Assembly: GCF_033568475.1 (NCBI RefSeq)
Contig: NC_133120.1
Location: 91,840,151 to 91,904,150 of the forward strand
Length of the DNA: 64,000 nt
Direction of reading: 5' to 3'
Source: Henckelia pumila
Lineage: Eukaryota; Streptophyta; Magnoliopsida; Lamiales; Gesneriaceae
The position numbers and the translations under genes are program-made. Each line of letters opens with the position of its first letter. The stretch's first letter is position 1. The notes below the pieces were generated by a model that saw only the letters and a program-made list of their open reading frames with translations, searched no databases and was not told where the DNA came from. Positions 35,401 to 46,153 of the stretch are shown one piece after another.

Positions 35401-38400
35401 CTCAAGGCAAGAAAATCTTAAGTCCGAGCTTGTTCTGGACAAAATTGATCTATATAGCACAAGCATGAATACCAGCATAAATTTTCTTGTTCTTTAAAAA
35501 TAATTTTCACTCTCTTTCAAAAAAACCTTTGACAAATAAAAACTTCTAAAAATAGTCCGACCATATCTGACATATTTAGGATTCAGTTAGTGCTGCACTG
35601 AATACCGTATCCTCATCCTATTGGATTAATATTTGGATACTAACATATTTAGCAGTTAGTGGTATCTTGCAGTCATATCTGACATTGATTTACTCCATAG
35701 ACAGTGGCAATTGTTATTAGCATGCGTACATCATAATCAATGGTACTCCAAGAGCTAGGGTCCAACATGCATAAACATTCTCTGGCCATCTATAAATTAT
35801 AGGTTCTATGTCTTACACAAAAGTCCTATGAGACAGTTTCGTGGGTCAGTGTTTTGAAACGGATTTCCGACTCGACTCAATTCATGAAAAAGTATTACTT
35901 TGTATGCAAAAGTATTACTTGTCATTGTACATATAGATCAGATGACTCGTCTCATGGATATATATTGAGACCATCTATACGTGCCCTCGGGGGCCCGAGG
36001 GCCCCTACTGCGGGTCGGCAAGCGGACGGCTTGCCGGCGGGCGCATGCATCGCTTCTAGCCCGGATTCTGACTTAGAGGCGTTCAGATAATTCAGCGCAC
36101 GGTAGCTTCGCGCCACTGGCTTTTCAACCTAACGCGATCACCAATTGTGCAAATCAACGGTTCATCTCGTACTAGGTTGCATTACTATAGATCTACTCTC
36201 CGTTTTATTATTTATGAAGAGAATGAAGCATGTCTTGAATTTATGATTAATACACATGCTTGGCACAAAACTCTCATCAGTATAATAAAGTCTAACCAGT
36301 TTTGAAGAAAAGAAACGTGTTGGATATAACAATCTTTTGTAAGCCAACCCGCACTATCCAATTGGATGATGAATTCGTAGTCGCCATCTCAAGTGGCACA
36401 TACGGTAATTAGTTTTCCTTTATTGTTAGGAATGTTATGGTTCCTTCAAGGATATGATGACAGCGTAGAAAATTGTTGGTAGATGCTAACGACTTTGAGT
36501 TGTCGTGGAGGGGACAAAAGATTTTCACGGGAATATATCATTCATGCAAGACTTGAATTCAGACTTGAGTTCAGTCACATTTCTCATCACAGCTTGGCAT
36601 AGATCAGAAACACCGACTCCAGAGGCTACCAGACGATCATTGAAGTCTAGCATTAGGATTTGGACCTTCTCCAAGTGAGTGCAGACTTCAGCAAAATGTG
36701 CATCTGCCTCGAACTGAGCAGTAGAGCGAGAGGATCCAGCCTCATCAACACTTGGATCCGACCGGTCGTCTTGAGCTGTAGTGTCCATCTCCACATTTTC
36801 AATGTCATCAGCTCCAGTGGTGCGATCATGATGCGGAAGAATGGGAGATGCATCTCTTGGAATATCTTGCTCGACCGGTGGATGAGATAGCGCAGAGGAG
36901 TCTTCTTCTTTGGCAGTTTTCTGATAGAAACTATATTTATCAGTTTGATTAATGTTTTAGAGATTGTTAGACACGATAAAAAGGAAATGAATAATATTTA
37001 TCTTGTTATTGACCTAATAGTACTCTCGGGATGAAGTTTGGAGCCAACACTCGCATTGTCTGATGTGATGATGAATATGTGGTCATGATCTAATGTGGCA
37101 CAAAAGGTTATTACTTTTCTTGTATTGTTAGGAATGTTAGGTTGCCAATCAGCATATAGCACCGATTTGCGGAAGCAAGGTGACTCATTAATTAGGGGAT
37201 CGATGCATAGTGGGAAACTGACATTTTTTATTGTGTGCCAAATGTTGATTTTTTTTAACAAGGTCGCCTTAATATCTCCATAGATGGGGAAATTTATCAA
37301 GCGTTAATTTCCCTCTCGGGGGTTCCAGACTTCTCAACTAGAAACTATACTTATCAATTTGATTTCATGGTTTAGAGATCGTTAGACAAGATTAAAAAAA
37401 AGACATGCCTGCGATTTATATTATTATTGACCTAGTACTACCCTCGGAATGAATTTTGCAGATGGAAGCCCTTTTATGAACTGAACTACTTCCAAATACT
37501 TGCAAAATGAAAATCGATGGAGTCAACACCTGCATCATCCAATGCGATGATGAATTTGTATTTGTAATCTAATGTGGCACAAAAGGTATTAGTTCTCCTT
37601 GTATTGTTAGGAATGTTATGGTGCTTTAAGGTTATGAAGAGAGAGAGAGAGAGAGAGAGAGAATTGTTGCTGGATGCTAACAACTTTGAGTTGTCGTGGA
37701 GACAACAAAAGTAAGATTTTAATGGGAAGGATATTTTATTTTTAAAAAACTTTACTCGTCACATTAGTTTGGCAAAATGCAATTCTCCATTCATACATCC
37801 TAGCATCCATTTCTAGCTTTTTATTCGTGTAGTATCTCTTCAATACCCTTATTTTGCACAAGTGCTGCATCTTACCACACGTACCGATCAGCATATATCT
37901 CCGATTTGTGGAAGCAATGTGGCTCTTTGATCAGTGTTCGGGGCATTGTAGGGAAGTGGCATTTTTTGTGGCGGATGTTAATTTTTTTTAAAAAAAAGTC
38001 ACCTTAATGGGGAAAACTTATCAAGCCTTGACTTCCCTCTCAAAGTTCCAAGCTTCGCAACTAGAACCATACTAACGTTCCAAGCTTCTCTATTAGAAAC
38101 CATACTTGTCAATTTGACACAATGAACGGACTCTCTCGCCGACCACTTTGGTTGGTACGATTTTCGTCACTCGGTCGTTATAGGTCAACAAGGATGCCTC
38201 ATGGGAGACTGAGCTCAAACCAAATATTTGCAGGTGGAGTGGGCCCATTGCATCTCAAAAGGTTAACATCTTTCAAGGCTTGTGAGAATCTCAAAGACCA
38301 AGAAAATGTTTTCAATCTCCACCAATGTACTTTGGCTGATAACAATTATTTATGTAATATATGATCAAAAGATGTTCCAAATATAGTTCAGAATTTGATT

Positions 38401-41400
38401 AGAGCTTCTAATTTCAGAAGTAGTTGGCACCTTAGGCTTTCAAAGAAGAGCCTAGCCGGAGGCTAGGTATAGTGTATTTCATTGTCCACATACACATGCT
38501 AGTCTATCATGCTGAATGGTTCTCAGATTCTATAAGGTCAATCAAATATCTGTCCTCCACCAGACGGAAATAAATAATAATTATGTGTGTGTGTGTGTGT
38601 ATTCTCAATTAAAGCAGAAGCAAAGGAACAAAGGACCCCATTGAAGTTAGAATTATTATTGTCGGAACGAACCATGTTTTCCTTACTAGGCTCTCCCTGG
38701 CAAAGAGAAGCGATTATAACAGCATATTCAGCAACATCCAGGTTCTTTGCCCTCACTGTTTTTTTTAGAGGACGCTGGAGTTTGTTTGAGCAGTTTCTAA
38801 AGACAGCATTCCCCAATTCCCAGGACATTAGTGAAATATTCTGTACAAGGAAACAGTTTATTTTATAATAGGTGAAAAGGAATGACAATAAATTCTGGGT
38901 ACTGCAATTGCATTAAAATCAGGGAGAGCGTGACTACCTTATTATTCGTTTTGACACTGTCCAAAAGCGGTCTCAGAAGTTTAAATGAGATTTTGCGACT
39001 CTCTTGTATCACACAAGACATTATCGCTTCCATATGTACAAAAGTATCAGCAGGCTGGTCGGGACTTCCATAATTGTTTGTTCAATAAGAAATACCAAGT
39101 AAAAATTGATGTCATAGCTAAGTCAAATAATCTTTAAATATACGAAAAGTTTACAGAGCATTTTAAGACACTGAGCCACTCATTTGACCAAAATATGTAA
39201 ACTTCAAGCATACTACTAGAGTTTATGGGGCCATTTGGTAAGGTTGTGTTTCCCCTAAACTCGACTCAACTCATTAATTTTGAAAATTTTATTTGTAGTA
39301 TTTTACTATGTTTGAAATATCGTTTCGTTTTAAATTTTGAAAAGCTAATGCGATGTTTAACATAGTGATACTGTGTAAATATTGAATGAAAATTTTGGGA
39401 ATATAACATAATTGTTTGAAAAAATTGGACAAAAATATGTGATTCCGTGATGATTATTCATTTAATAGTTAATTGATTGTAAGTGTGAGGATGCTTGTTT
39501 GATTAGAATGTTGAGAATACTGAACAATTTCTGAAAATTATAGATTTAGATTTTTTTTTAATTGAGTTGAGTTGAATTCAGGAATGGAACCAATTAGATA
39601 TATAACCCCCTACCCACTCCCATTTGATTTTTGGCCTTTCAAATCATAGTCAAATACATTGACCAAGGTTATTTACCCCGTTATTATGCTAATTAACCCT
39701 TTCAAATTGAGAGTCAATTGGAGGTTAGTTTCTTAAATCTGTACAATAAACAGGACCTTTCTGCAGACTTACCTGATGGCACTGAAGAAAAGTTGGAACA
39801 TTTCAACAATCAGTTCATCGCCATCCACATCCAGAAGAATTGCAGATGATTTCAGTCTAGCTATAGTTTCAAGCATATGAAGAGCTCTATCATAATTGCG
39901 ACCAGATTCCGAGGACAAATGTTTCAACACAATGAGGCATAATCGAAAAAATTCCTGACACCATTAACCGAACTTGCTAAATAGTGCTTTTCTGAGGAAT
40001 AATGAGATACAAGTGGATGGCAGAGAATAAGTGGTCATATTTACATACCTTCATTTCAGCCCCACTATAAGTATGCTGAGGAGCGCTTATTCTTGTAAGC
40101 TCCGTGAAACAACATGCGGCAGCAATTTGGATATTAACATCCGCGTGATGCATAATTTCATTGGTGATCAACGTCTGCATCAATGGAACAAGAGCCAATG
40201 CTATAGCACTGGGCGGCTGTTGATCCACCTTGGTCAAAATGCTCTCAGTTTTCTAAAGGAAAAAATCAAATAATGTCTTTATTCACCCAGTTGCAAAAGA
40301 ATGTGATTGAATTGGAAGATCTTAATGAAGAAAAGCATTTTCGCCCACCATAAATGTCCAAGTTTAAAGTGAGCAGCACACATGCTGCGATCAAAATGAT
40401 TTAGCATTGCAAAATACAAAGCAGAAAATAGGAGGAAAATGAATAACTAATCATCAAACAAGACAATGCTTCACAGGAAAGTTTACAGTTTCCACATGCA
40501 CATGGTGCAGATTGGTGGAATTGAATTCATAAATGCAGCAGAGAAAAGAAATTTAATGAGCCTTTAACGGACCACCATTTGCAACCAAGAAGGAGATGCT
40601 CCACAACTTAATATTCAGAAGATCAAATTAGGTTCACCCATCTTCTTGTTCCAAAAAAGGATGTGCATGACCCCCTTAATTTATCAACTCCATAAATTGT
40701 AACCAAAGGGAGAAAGATAGCTTAAAATGTAAACAACTCTACCCTTCCAGATTCCTGTTTCCATCAAGAAACACCAACGGTTTTACCACAAAGACTACGA
40801 GAAACGCAAAAATTGTACCACAACTATGATCAACCTAATAAGAGAGCCAAGTTCACATTTTGGAAAAATGGAAAATATAAAACATTTTTAAACTCGAAAA
40901 CTTTCCACCTTTTGAAGCACCAACTTCGTCAGCACTAATGTCTAATAATAATCATTCCCAAAAAAGTTTATGGCTCCTGATTGTAATTTACAGAGTCACA
41001 TCAAAAATCATTTACATCAAGACAAAGGAGTGAAATAAAATGGCTGACCCTGTCAAACGTGCTTAGATTTGTACAAGGCTGTCCAGTGTCTCAAACCCTT
41101 CTAGTTTCAGAAGGGTTTTTCCCCAAAAAGTTATTGATATTCAACTAAAAAGATGTTGCAAAAAGTAGACATTCATAGCAGTTGGTCCCTGTTAAATGAA
41201 TAAAAATGGAATCTTTGAACCCACTTATACAAATCAACACTCTAAGAAACACAAAACCGACTAATGCAAAGTTGGTGAAATGTGGTGGAATAGACGGTGC
41301 AAGCTAAGGCCCCCCACTGAATCATAGAAATCTTCACATTGGAAACGTTAGCCCTCTTTAATCACTAAGTCACCCCATCGTTGAACAAGTGAACTCTTTA

Positions 41401-41512
41401 CCTCAAGGAGCATGAGTAGCTCATCGACGGAGGATGGTAACGCTTGGAGCTTCTTCCCAACACTCAGTATTTCCTTGGAAAGCTTTTTCACTGAAACATG
41501 AGTAGAACCCAT
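29421..41512 (-). CDS. PDS5: Sister chromatid cohesion protein PDS5, C/D type with Tudor domain
   Basis: Exons with consistent phases: 41402-41512 (start MGSTHVSV), 40049-40252, 39773-39954, 38938-39064, about 38673-38840, then 32145-32594, 31782-31858, 30606-30657, 30271-30351, 30114-30157, 29743-29814 and 29421-29610. The first five encode the PDS5 HEAT-like region (VDELLMLLE, QQPPSAIALALVPLM, FTELTRISAP, ALHMLETIARL, EMFQLFFSAI). Exon 32145-32594 is Lys-rich and probably disordered. The next three form a Tudor-type fold (IKVWWPDDNEYYPGTI, then IYDDGDEEILFMDEETWEPL). The end is basic then acidic. Such proteins bind cohesin in the nucleus and act in cohesion and homologous recombination repair. 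The join between 38673 and 32594 is not proven; a phase-0 open exon at 36525-36920 may belong there, or the Tudor half (ATG at 32594) could be separately transcribed. Confidence 0.85.
33875..33980. repeat. 53-bp tandem duplication in a PDS5 intron
   Basis: Two adjacent copies (33875-33927, 33928-33980) beginning GGAATTTGGTTA and ending GCCTAATTCT, differing at one visible position (C/G). Recent slippage or unequal exchange. Confidence 0.9.
34024..35230 (+). mobile_element. Degraded short LTR element in a PDS5 intron
   Basis: The block beginning TGTAATGGG at 34024 recurs at 34991, with clear similarity through GCATGCATTCTAG and GGCTACTGTTGCAA to about 35230. After the left copy comes GTTGGTACCAAAGCC (34389-34403), like a tRNA-Met primer site. 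Before the right copy comes CTTGAGGACAAGCATAATTT with a purine run AAGGGGAGGGAGA, as found before the 3' LTR of gypsy elements. The internal part is only about 600 bp with no intact gene. The right LTR looks truncated. Confidence 0.7.
35975..36190 (-). pseudogene. Ectopic fragment of nuclear 26S rRNA
   Basis: Recognised from the reverse complement of the conserved 3' part of large-subunit rRNA: TTCTAGCCCGGATTCTGACT, TTAGAGGCGTTCAG, CGGTAGCTTCGCGCCACTGG, CTTTTCAACC, CAACGGTTC and CTCGTACTAGGTTG appear in the right order. Small differences (for example AACGCGATCACC for the usual AAGCGCGATGACC) and the short length show it is a decayed piece, not a functional gene. It sits in PDS5 intron DNA and is the only strongly GC-rich patch there. 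Confidence 0.88.
36525..36920 (-). CDS. Open exon-like segment, unidentified; possible PDS5 exon
   Basis: An acceptor-like site (TATCAG on the minus strand) precedes an open frame beginning KTAKEEDSS at 36920 and ending at a stop at 36525. It is acidic at first (VEMDTTAQDD), then helical and possibly coiled-coil (VCTHLEKVQILMLDF, VTELKSEFKSCMND). The phase matches the end of the PDS5 exon at 38673. I do not recognise the second half, and no obvious donor precedes the stop. It could be a PDS5 exon read to an alternative end, or a captured gene piece within the local repeats. Confidence 0.35.
   Translation of the reverse strand, partial: KTAKEEDSSALSHPPVEQDIPRDASPILPHHDRTTGADDIENVEMDTTAQDDRSDPSVDEAGSSRSTAQFEADAHFAEVCTHLEKVQILMLDFNDRLVASGVGVSDLCQAVMRNVTELKSEFKSCMNDIFP
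37637..37662. repeat. GA dinucleotide microsatellite
   Basis: Thirteen GA units, inside the third local repeat copy, which is otherwise similar to copies lacking it. Confidence 0.9.
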
Positions 41513-43307
41513 TTGCCTGTTCACCTGTTTAATCAAGAAAAATTATAACAACAATAATCGGAAAAAAAAAGGATGAAACTTGATAATCAAAGAAAAACTC
41601 AAGCACTCCACGGAACAGCGGCATCCCAGGAAAACCCACCTTAAAGACACTGAATGAAATGTGAAAACACACCTTAGATTAAATATTAATTTTGAAAAAT
41701 GCAAACTGGACACGGCCAAAATGGTGATGATGTATAGAGCAGTTTTGTAAAACAGAGATCCTTGGCAGACTTTCTTGCATGCAAAGAATCTACCCGGTTT
41801 TTGCCCCATTTAATGAATTTCTACAACTTTCAGATTTCGAATCCGAGTGGTAGATGTTGGTTTTCCCCTCTTTTCGGATGAATTTATGGAGATTAACGAT
41901 GCAAAGTAAGCACACTGTAATCTACAGTCCAATTGTCTCAAATTCTGAGGTGTTGATTATGTTCTTTGGGGAGGATGCTCTGACTAAATGACGTAACTAC
42001 CCCTGGGGTTTGGCAAAACTTATCTCGAGAGTCGAGAGGGGTGTGTCATAATTGTAAATTCGACTTGGTATTTTTATTTTAAATTTTTACTATTCTCTAT
42101 ATTAAAATCTGATTTATTATTTTTTTGAAGTTAAAAATCTGATTCTGGAAACGTTGACCTTATACGAAAAATGAATAATAAACTTATAAAAGCAACCAGA
42201 TTACATATTTTCTTTTTATTTTTTTTAAAAATCAGATTACAGATTTTCTTGAAAAAGTGGGAACAACAAATTACAGCAAATATAAAAAGTCTCTGATTTT
42301 CTCAAATTGAATTCAAACAGTTTTTCATATTCCGTAACAAAATCCAAAAAAATTATAAAAGTATATGGAATAATAAAACGAGTATGATTGATTTGATTGT
42401 GATGGTCATTGTATATTTCAAGAATAATAATAAAACTGGAAAATAATTTTTTTTTTTTTTAAAAAAAAATCAAGTGTCATTCATCACAATTTTCTGAACG
42501 CCTCTAATACTTTCCCTTTAAATTGGACAAATTTGCTTATATTAATTAATCTATTTTACTCTTTCCCATTTTTCACTCTTGGGCATTTTCATTTATCAAT
42601 TTACGTGAGTTAAGGATCCGCCTTTTTTTGAACAATTACAAAATTTTAAGGATTATTAATAAGTTGATAATCGTTATATTAATACTTGATCATCAATAAT
42701 CTAGTGAAGAGTGTATCTGTTTACGCCATGAAGATTATGGTTTTAGAATTAAATTAAATTAAAAAAATTCGAATTTGGTGGCAAAAATCCAAGAAACAAA
42801 AAGAAGGATAATTAATGTCCATTTGGATAAATATTTTCAAGATATTGTTTATATTTTGATAACCAAAACTCAATAAAACGTGTTCAAAAAATTTGTGAAA
42901 TTTATTATATGCGAGCATTTTTAAAATTACAAGTTACTAAAATTCCCGGAAATTTAAAAAAAAAAAAGGATCAAACCAGAATGATATAGTTGAAAAACCA
43001 TCTTGACAATTTTGTTATGTGCCAGCATTTTTTAAATTACAAGTTATTAAAATTTATTCTTGCTTTCATAATATTTTTAGAAAAATCCAAATGCAATTTA
43101 TTCTCAAATTTCAAGGTTTTACAAAGATGCGAACCAAAGATTGGTCTGCTTTGGATGGCAGAAAGTAAGATAGGAGAAAGTGACAATTGGGGGCCTCAAA
43201 AACACTGAACAAAAGTTGAAGTGCTCAACTTAACAAGTACAAAGCTCACCACTTAAAATTCATCCTTTTTTTCTTCGACCTCAGACATGAAGGCTCAAAT
43301 TCAGATA
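41513..43307. other. PDS5 promoter and spacer to MAM33
   Basis: The first few hundred bases upstream of the PDS5 ATG probably include a 5' leader with an intron, since an acceptor-like TTAAACAG precedes the ATG by a few bases. The rest is AT-rich, with a T-run/A-run foldback at about 42448-42469. No gene supported. Confidence 0.5.
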
Positions 43308-45291
43308 TTAGCTTCTTGATTTCTGAAAATAAGGGTAAACCTTTTCCATCCAACGAACGTACTCAACTTTATCTTTGTTGGCTGTATATCGATGCAGAAA
43401 CACAGCCAGATTGTCATCGACGCCCCTTGCTCCTAAGAAATCATAAAGTGAATTCTGCATTTCATCATCCAATTCCCTGAAACCACGACAATGAATTAAT
43501 GCAGATGCAAATGAAAATACAGTGAGGACTCAGTCTCAAAACTTCTATTGTGAAGGAAAATGAACAAGCTTGCTGGTTTTGAACAAAAGGCGCATACTTG
43601 AAATCAGGGCCTAAATAAGGTCGATCCTTCGTTTGCTCCAGACCCCGAGTGAAAACTTTGCGAATTTCAATATTATCCGGCCATGCAGAACAAACAAACT
43701 CCAATACATTGATGCTCCCCCTCTTGAAAATATCAACAATTAAAGTAATATGAAGCTTCATGCCATCCTCATTGTCTGAGTCATCACCTGCTTTTTTAAA
43801 TGGAACAGATCCATCGAACATTGTCACTTCAACTTTGACATCTTCAGTCTCACCATATTTCCTGTGTAACCGAATGAACTGTTCCCCTGGCCTTTCATCA
43901 ACCTTGAACGCACCAAATTCTGGTATATGCTGTAGCACATAATTAGGTGTTTCTTTGTTTTCTACCACACTTGGTCAATTAATCCAATTGAGCACTTCAT
44001 CAAGCATATTTTCAAGTAAAAAAAATCAACGAGAACTACTGAAGTGTACTGGTTCAACCAATAAGCTATAGAACACATAAAAGTAGCAATTCACTTCTGC
44101 CCACATGTATCTGTAACATATTCTTTAGTTATGTATCTTCAAAAACGAATAAGAAATAAGCTCTTTAACTTTTTACCGTAAATTTTTCATTTAAATCTTG
44201 CTTTTGATAGAGCGTCAGATAAGTTCGTCTTCACAAAGGATCTGGTTCCTTGCAGCAGCAGCACATATTATGTAGGAAAAGTCAATTGAAATTATATGAC
44301 AATCCAATGTTTATTTGATCAAAATAATGTTTCTTAAACTACTGAGGCTCCCTTCAAACGAGTAAATTCCATAATCTTTCCTGCAGGCCCACCGTTCCCT
44401 CAGCAACTTCACCCCAAGATCAAGGAAAAACATAACAAAACCATGTTATGTCATATGTGCCAGGTGAGTATTCACAGAGCCGTGCAATTGACACATAATG
44501 GAAAGTGGGAAATGGTAGACTCAGGCAACCTGGATTTAGCCATCTGGATTCACATCGAATTTGTGAGTTTGTTTTGTCATCCTCTTCTCTTTCTTCTATC
44601 CGACTCTATTAAATTATAACATATCAAGCCGCAACTATGAACTTTGAACCGATTTGGATAGTTTTTCCCATTAATCATGTTTAATACAAGCAATTGACCC
44701 AATTGCACCGGCGCAGGGGAATAAAAATAGTACTGATAGTTTGGTACCTTCAGAAATGGTCAACTTAAATATAATCAATTGTTCGCGTGGATTATTATAG
44801 AAATCTCAAAAATTATAATACAAGTTCTGAGAAGTTCATATGGCGCGCGCAACCAAGAATTTAGCTGCCAATTTCTTCTTTAATGATTCAGTTTACCTAC
44901 CATTTCATCCTCAAATTTTTCCAAATTTCAAAATGCCAAAGTTTATCAGAACAAACTGACTGCCTTCAGGATACTTCAATAATATAAAAGTAATACTGTA
45001 ACTGTGAAATGAACTTGAAATGAAGCCAAAAGCGAAAAATAAATAAATAAACAATGGTTGCACAAAAAATACCGGGGATGGAGGGGAGTAATCGAGCGCG
45101 TACTGGATTTCTTTGCGAATCAGGCGGAGAATTTTGCCTTCAAACGCAGATATTTCCATTTCCGAGACGTCACTTCGTGTTGAATTAGTGGAAACATTGC
45201 AAATGGGCTTCCACTGCCGATGCTGGACGACATTTTTCGCTGCTGCCCGTAATCCTCTCACTATACCTAGTGCCATTAACGAAGTGAACAT
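43308..45291 (-). CDS. Mitochondrial acidic protein, MAM33/p32 (gC1qBP) family
   Basis: Exon 1 is 45073-45291 (start ATG 45289-45291, MFTSLMALG), exon 2 about 43598-43971, exon 3 43308-43476. The N-terminus is rich in Arg, Ser and Ala without acids for about 40 residues, as in a mitochondrial presequence. The mature part shows family hallmarks: EIQYALDYSPP, VDERPGEQFIRL, EVTMFDGS, an acidic loop (GDDSDNEDG), LEFVCSAWPD and the C-terminal ELDDEMQNSLYDFLGARGV...WMEKVYPYFQ. About 250 residues, the usual size. p32 proteins form trimers in the mitochondrial matrix, in plants linked to RNA splicing and ribosome assembly. The exon 1/exon 2 phase does not close with the simplest GT/AG choice, so a small exon or other acceptor may exist. 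Confidence 0.85.
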
Positions 45292-45324
45292 AGAAATACA
45301 AGTAACTTAAATCGGTGTTCATAA

Positions 45325-45345
45325 TTAGGTTAGGGTTAGGGTTTT
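45325..45345 (-). promoter_or_regulatory. Telo-box in the MAM33 promoter or leader
   Basis: On the minus strand this reads AAACCCTAACCCTAACC, about 35-55 bases upstream of the MAM33 ATG. AAACCCTAA telo-boxes near the start site are known in plant genes for ribosomal, translation and organelle functions, where Myb-type and Polycomb-linked factors bind them. Function here is inferred from position. Confidence 0.6.
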
Positions 45346-45911
45346 TTCGCCTTAATTTTTATTTTTTTTTTCATTTTTTATTTATACCAAAACATACTTT
45401 AGAAAATAGAAATAATAAGATAAAATTGAAAGAATACAATTTTTTTATCGGAAAATTTTTTAAATTAGAATTACCATATGTCGACTTAATAAATGAAATT
45501 GAACTCATACTTCACGAAAGAGTGCAAATTCAAACTTAAATGAAATTGTTAGGTAGTATCCTTTTACGCTTTTCGATAAAGGATAATGCATTACAAACAA
45601 TTGTTAAGTATGTATTTAGAAATTTATATTGTTAGTGTCCTCAAGATTTTGCATTTCAGTAACTATGATTCGTAATATCGCCAGGATATATATGTTTGTA
45701 AATATTTTTTATGAATGATTTTTTATTTACCGATTTAAAAAAATACGATTCAATAGATATTATATTATCATTCGTAACCTTGAAGTAAAAAAAAAAAAAA
45801 TGAAACGTAATTGTAATATTTTTAAAGAGGACAAACCCAGTATCTGTAAAAGAAATTCCCGCCCACTGACACCTCTGCTATACCAAGCTTATGCTTGCTT
45901 ACAACAGCATA

Positions 45912-46070
45912 TGGCTATTCTATGCTGCACCGGATGAAATTCATTCACCGTTCATTGGCCCTGACCCCACACAATTTGTGTGTGGGGCCTGGCTCCTGAA
46001 CGTGGGGCCCAGGCCAATGAATGGCCCAGATCCACCGGGTGAAATTCACCCGGTGGATCATAGAAGCACC
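45912..46070. mobile_element. Foldback MITE between NUP96 and MAM33
   Basis: Long imperfect inverted ends (GGCTATTCTATGCTGCACCGG versus GGTGCTTCTATGATCCACCGG), a second inner palindrome GGGTGAAATTCACCC, and a centre CCCCACACAATTTGTGTGTGGGG that folds on itself. The inner part has GTGGGGCCCA as in the MITE at 8021-8208. No clear target duplication. It lies only about 80 bases past the NUP96 stop, so it is probably in the NUP96 3' untranslated region or terminator. Confidence 0.65.
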
Positions 46071-46153
46071 CACACCATATGCTACAGTTTCAATCAACCG
46101 CATTCCCTACCCACAAAGTATTGTTCATATAATATGAAGGGGGAAGAAAATGA

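Larger units (their letters stand above)
36355..38110. repeat. Three degenerate copies of a local repeat in a PDS5 intron
   Basis: A block with GATGATGAAT, AATGTGGCACAAAAGG and TTGTATTGTTAGGAATGTTA occurs near 36365-36440, 37065-37140 and 37545-37620. A second block (GATTTG[C/T]GGAAGCAA... CTTATCAAGC... AACTAGAAAC[T/C]ATACT) occurs near 37165-37350 and 37900-38110. CTTTGAGTTGTCGTGGAG occurs at about 36490 and 37684. Origin unknown. Confidence 0.7.

Noticed and set aside
35854-36090. Small open frame over the GC-rich patch
   Set aside because: It is the antisense of 26S rRNA sequence and not a protein gene.
41543-41809. Open frame upstream of PDS5 starting MGQKPGRFF
   Set aside because: More likely leader or intron; it does not resemble PDS5 N-termini and ends before the first supported exon.
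45325-45345. Interstitial telomere remnant
   Set aside because: Only about two to three units, placed just upstream of a start codon; a telo-box is the simpler reading.
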